NCBI GenBank assembly: GCA_913773715.1
Contig: CAJYHD010000301.1
Span: 1-5,591, forward strand
Length of the DNA: 5,591 nt
Direction: 5' to 3'
Origin: an uncultured Sphingobium sp.
GTDB taxonomy: Bacteria > Pseudomonadota > Alphaproteobacteria > Sphingomonadales > Sphingomonadaceae
The translations under genes and the position numbers were made by a program. Below, piece after piece: positions 5,297-5,591 of the stretch. How positions within the stretch are numbered: position 1 is the first letter of the stretch; each line of letters begins with the position of its first letter. The notes under the pieces are model-generated. The model was not told the DNA's origin, did not search any database, and saw nothing but the letters and a program-made list of their open reading frames with translations.

Positions 5297-5591
5297 TCAT
5301 GTCATTGTTCGGCCCGTTGCGATCACCGGTTGCCAATCGACCGAAGGGTATTGAATCTTCTCTACGGCGTCGCGGAGTACCGTCATTTCGGCGCCCCGCC
5401 CATACAGCGTGCTGACGGATTCATCTGCATGGCCGAAGAGCAAATCGACGATTTCTCTCAAAACCTTGCCGCGCACGGCGCGCTTCTCGGTGTGGCGAAA
5501 CGAGTAGAACACCAGTTCCGGATCAGAAAGGCCGATTGCATCGACGAAATCGTTCAGCACGCGCGACAGGCGCTGTGTCCGGCTGCCATAG
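5297..5591 (-). CDS. Tyrosine recombinase/integrase, C-terminal part, 5' end outside window
   Basis: The frame is open from the right window edge to TGA at 5297-5299; a GTG at 5558-5560 is only an internal codon, since SRTQRLSR upstream continues the typical integrase helix. The visible part is the end of the catalytic domain. FYSFRHT carries the second catalytic Arg (box II, with Tyr in place of the common His), LLFGHADESV contains the G-H pair, and TLYG supplies the catalytic Tyr (codon at 5402-5404). The ending EKIQYP is common in phage and genomic-island integrases. Such enzymes catalyse site-specific integration and excision through a covalent 3'-phosphotyrosine link. The N-terminal DNA-binding domain and the first catalytic Arg are beyond the window. 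It points the same way as the PIN-like and ApeA-like genes, suggesting they ride on the same element. Whether it is intact cannot be judged here. Confidence 0.85.
   Translation of the reverse strand, partial: YGSRTQRLSRVLNDFVDAIGLSDPELVFYSFRHTEKRAVRGKVLREIVDLLFGHADESVSTLYGRGAEMTVLRDAVEKIQYPSVDWQPVIATGRTMT

Noticed and set aside
5260..5415. A 51-aa + strand ORF with a signal-peptide-like start (MQRREVWLAALVLMSLFGPL).
   Set aside because: It runs antisense through the well-supported recombinase C-terminus, and its second half is Arg-rich as expected for a shadow frame.

Overview
The window looks like part of a mobile or accessory region from a GC-rich alphaproteobacterium, possibly a sphingomonad. 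That assignment is inferred only from codon and GC character and from the style of the conserved hypothetical genes. No rRNA, tRNA, CRISPR array or complete insertion sequence is visible.

The left part (1-2096, + strand, clearly GC-rich) is a compact co-directional run of four genes. The first is the 3' part of a gene whose product carries a MobA/MobL-like HUH relaxase motif. It is followed by a 185-aa hypothetical protein, a 117-aa small membrane or secreted protein whose start overlaps the previous stop (ATGA), and a 162-aa hypothetical protein with a good ribosome binding site. This resembles the cargo or transfer region of a plasmid or integrative element.

At about 2097 the composition drops sharply. 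A noncoding, AT-richer junction (2097-2378) with two inverted repeats separates the + strand run from a set of minus-strand genes. Read in their direction of transcription, from right to left, these are: the 3' end of a tyrosine recombinase (5297-5591, running off the window); a 298-nt gap; a 302-aa PIN-like nuclease (4090-4998); a 256-nt gap; and a 484-aa ApeA-type protein (2379-3833). The ApeA-type protein has an N-terminal ApeA-like domain and a C-terminal HEPN domain with an intact R-X4-H RNase motif (RNDVSH).

The most notable content is the pairing of two predicted RNases next to an integrase. The ApeA-like HEPN protein belongs to a family known for anti-phage defence. The PIN-like protein beside it is unassigned and could be a separate toxin or defence effector, or a partner. 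The 256-nt gap, with a possible separate promoter before the HEPN gene, argues for independent expression. The layout suggests a small defence cargo module carried by an integrase-encoding element next to a mobilisation region.
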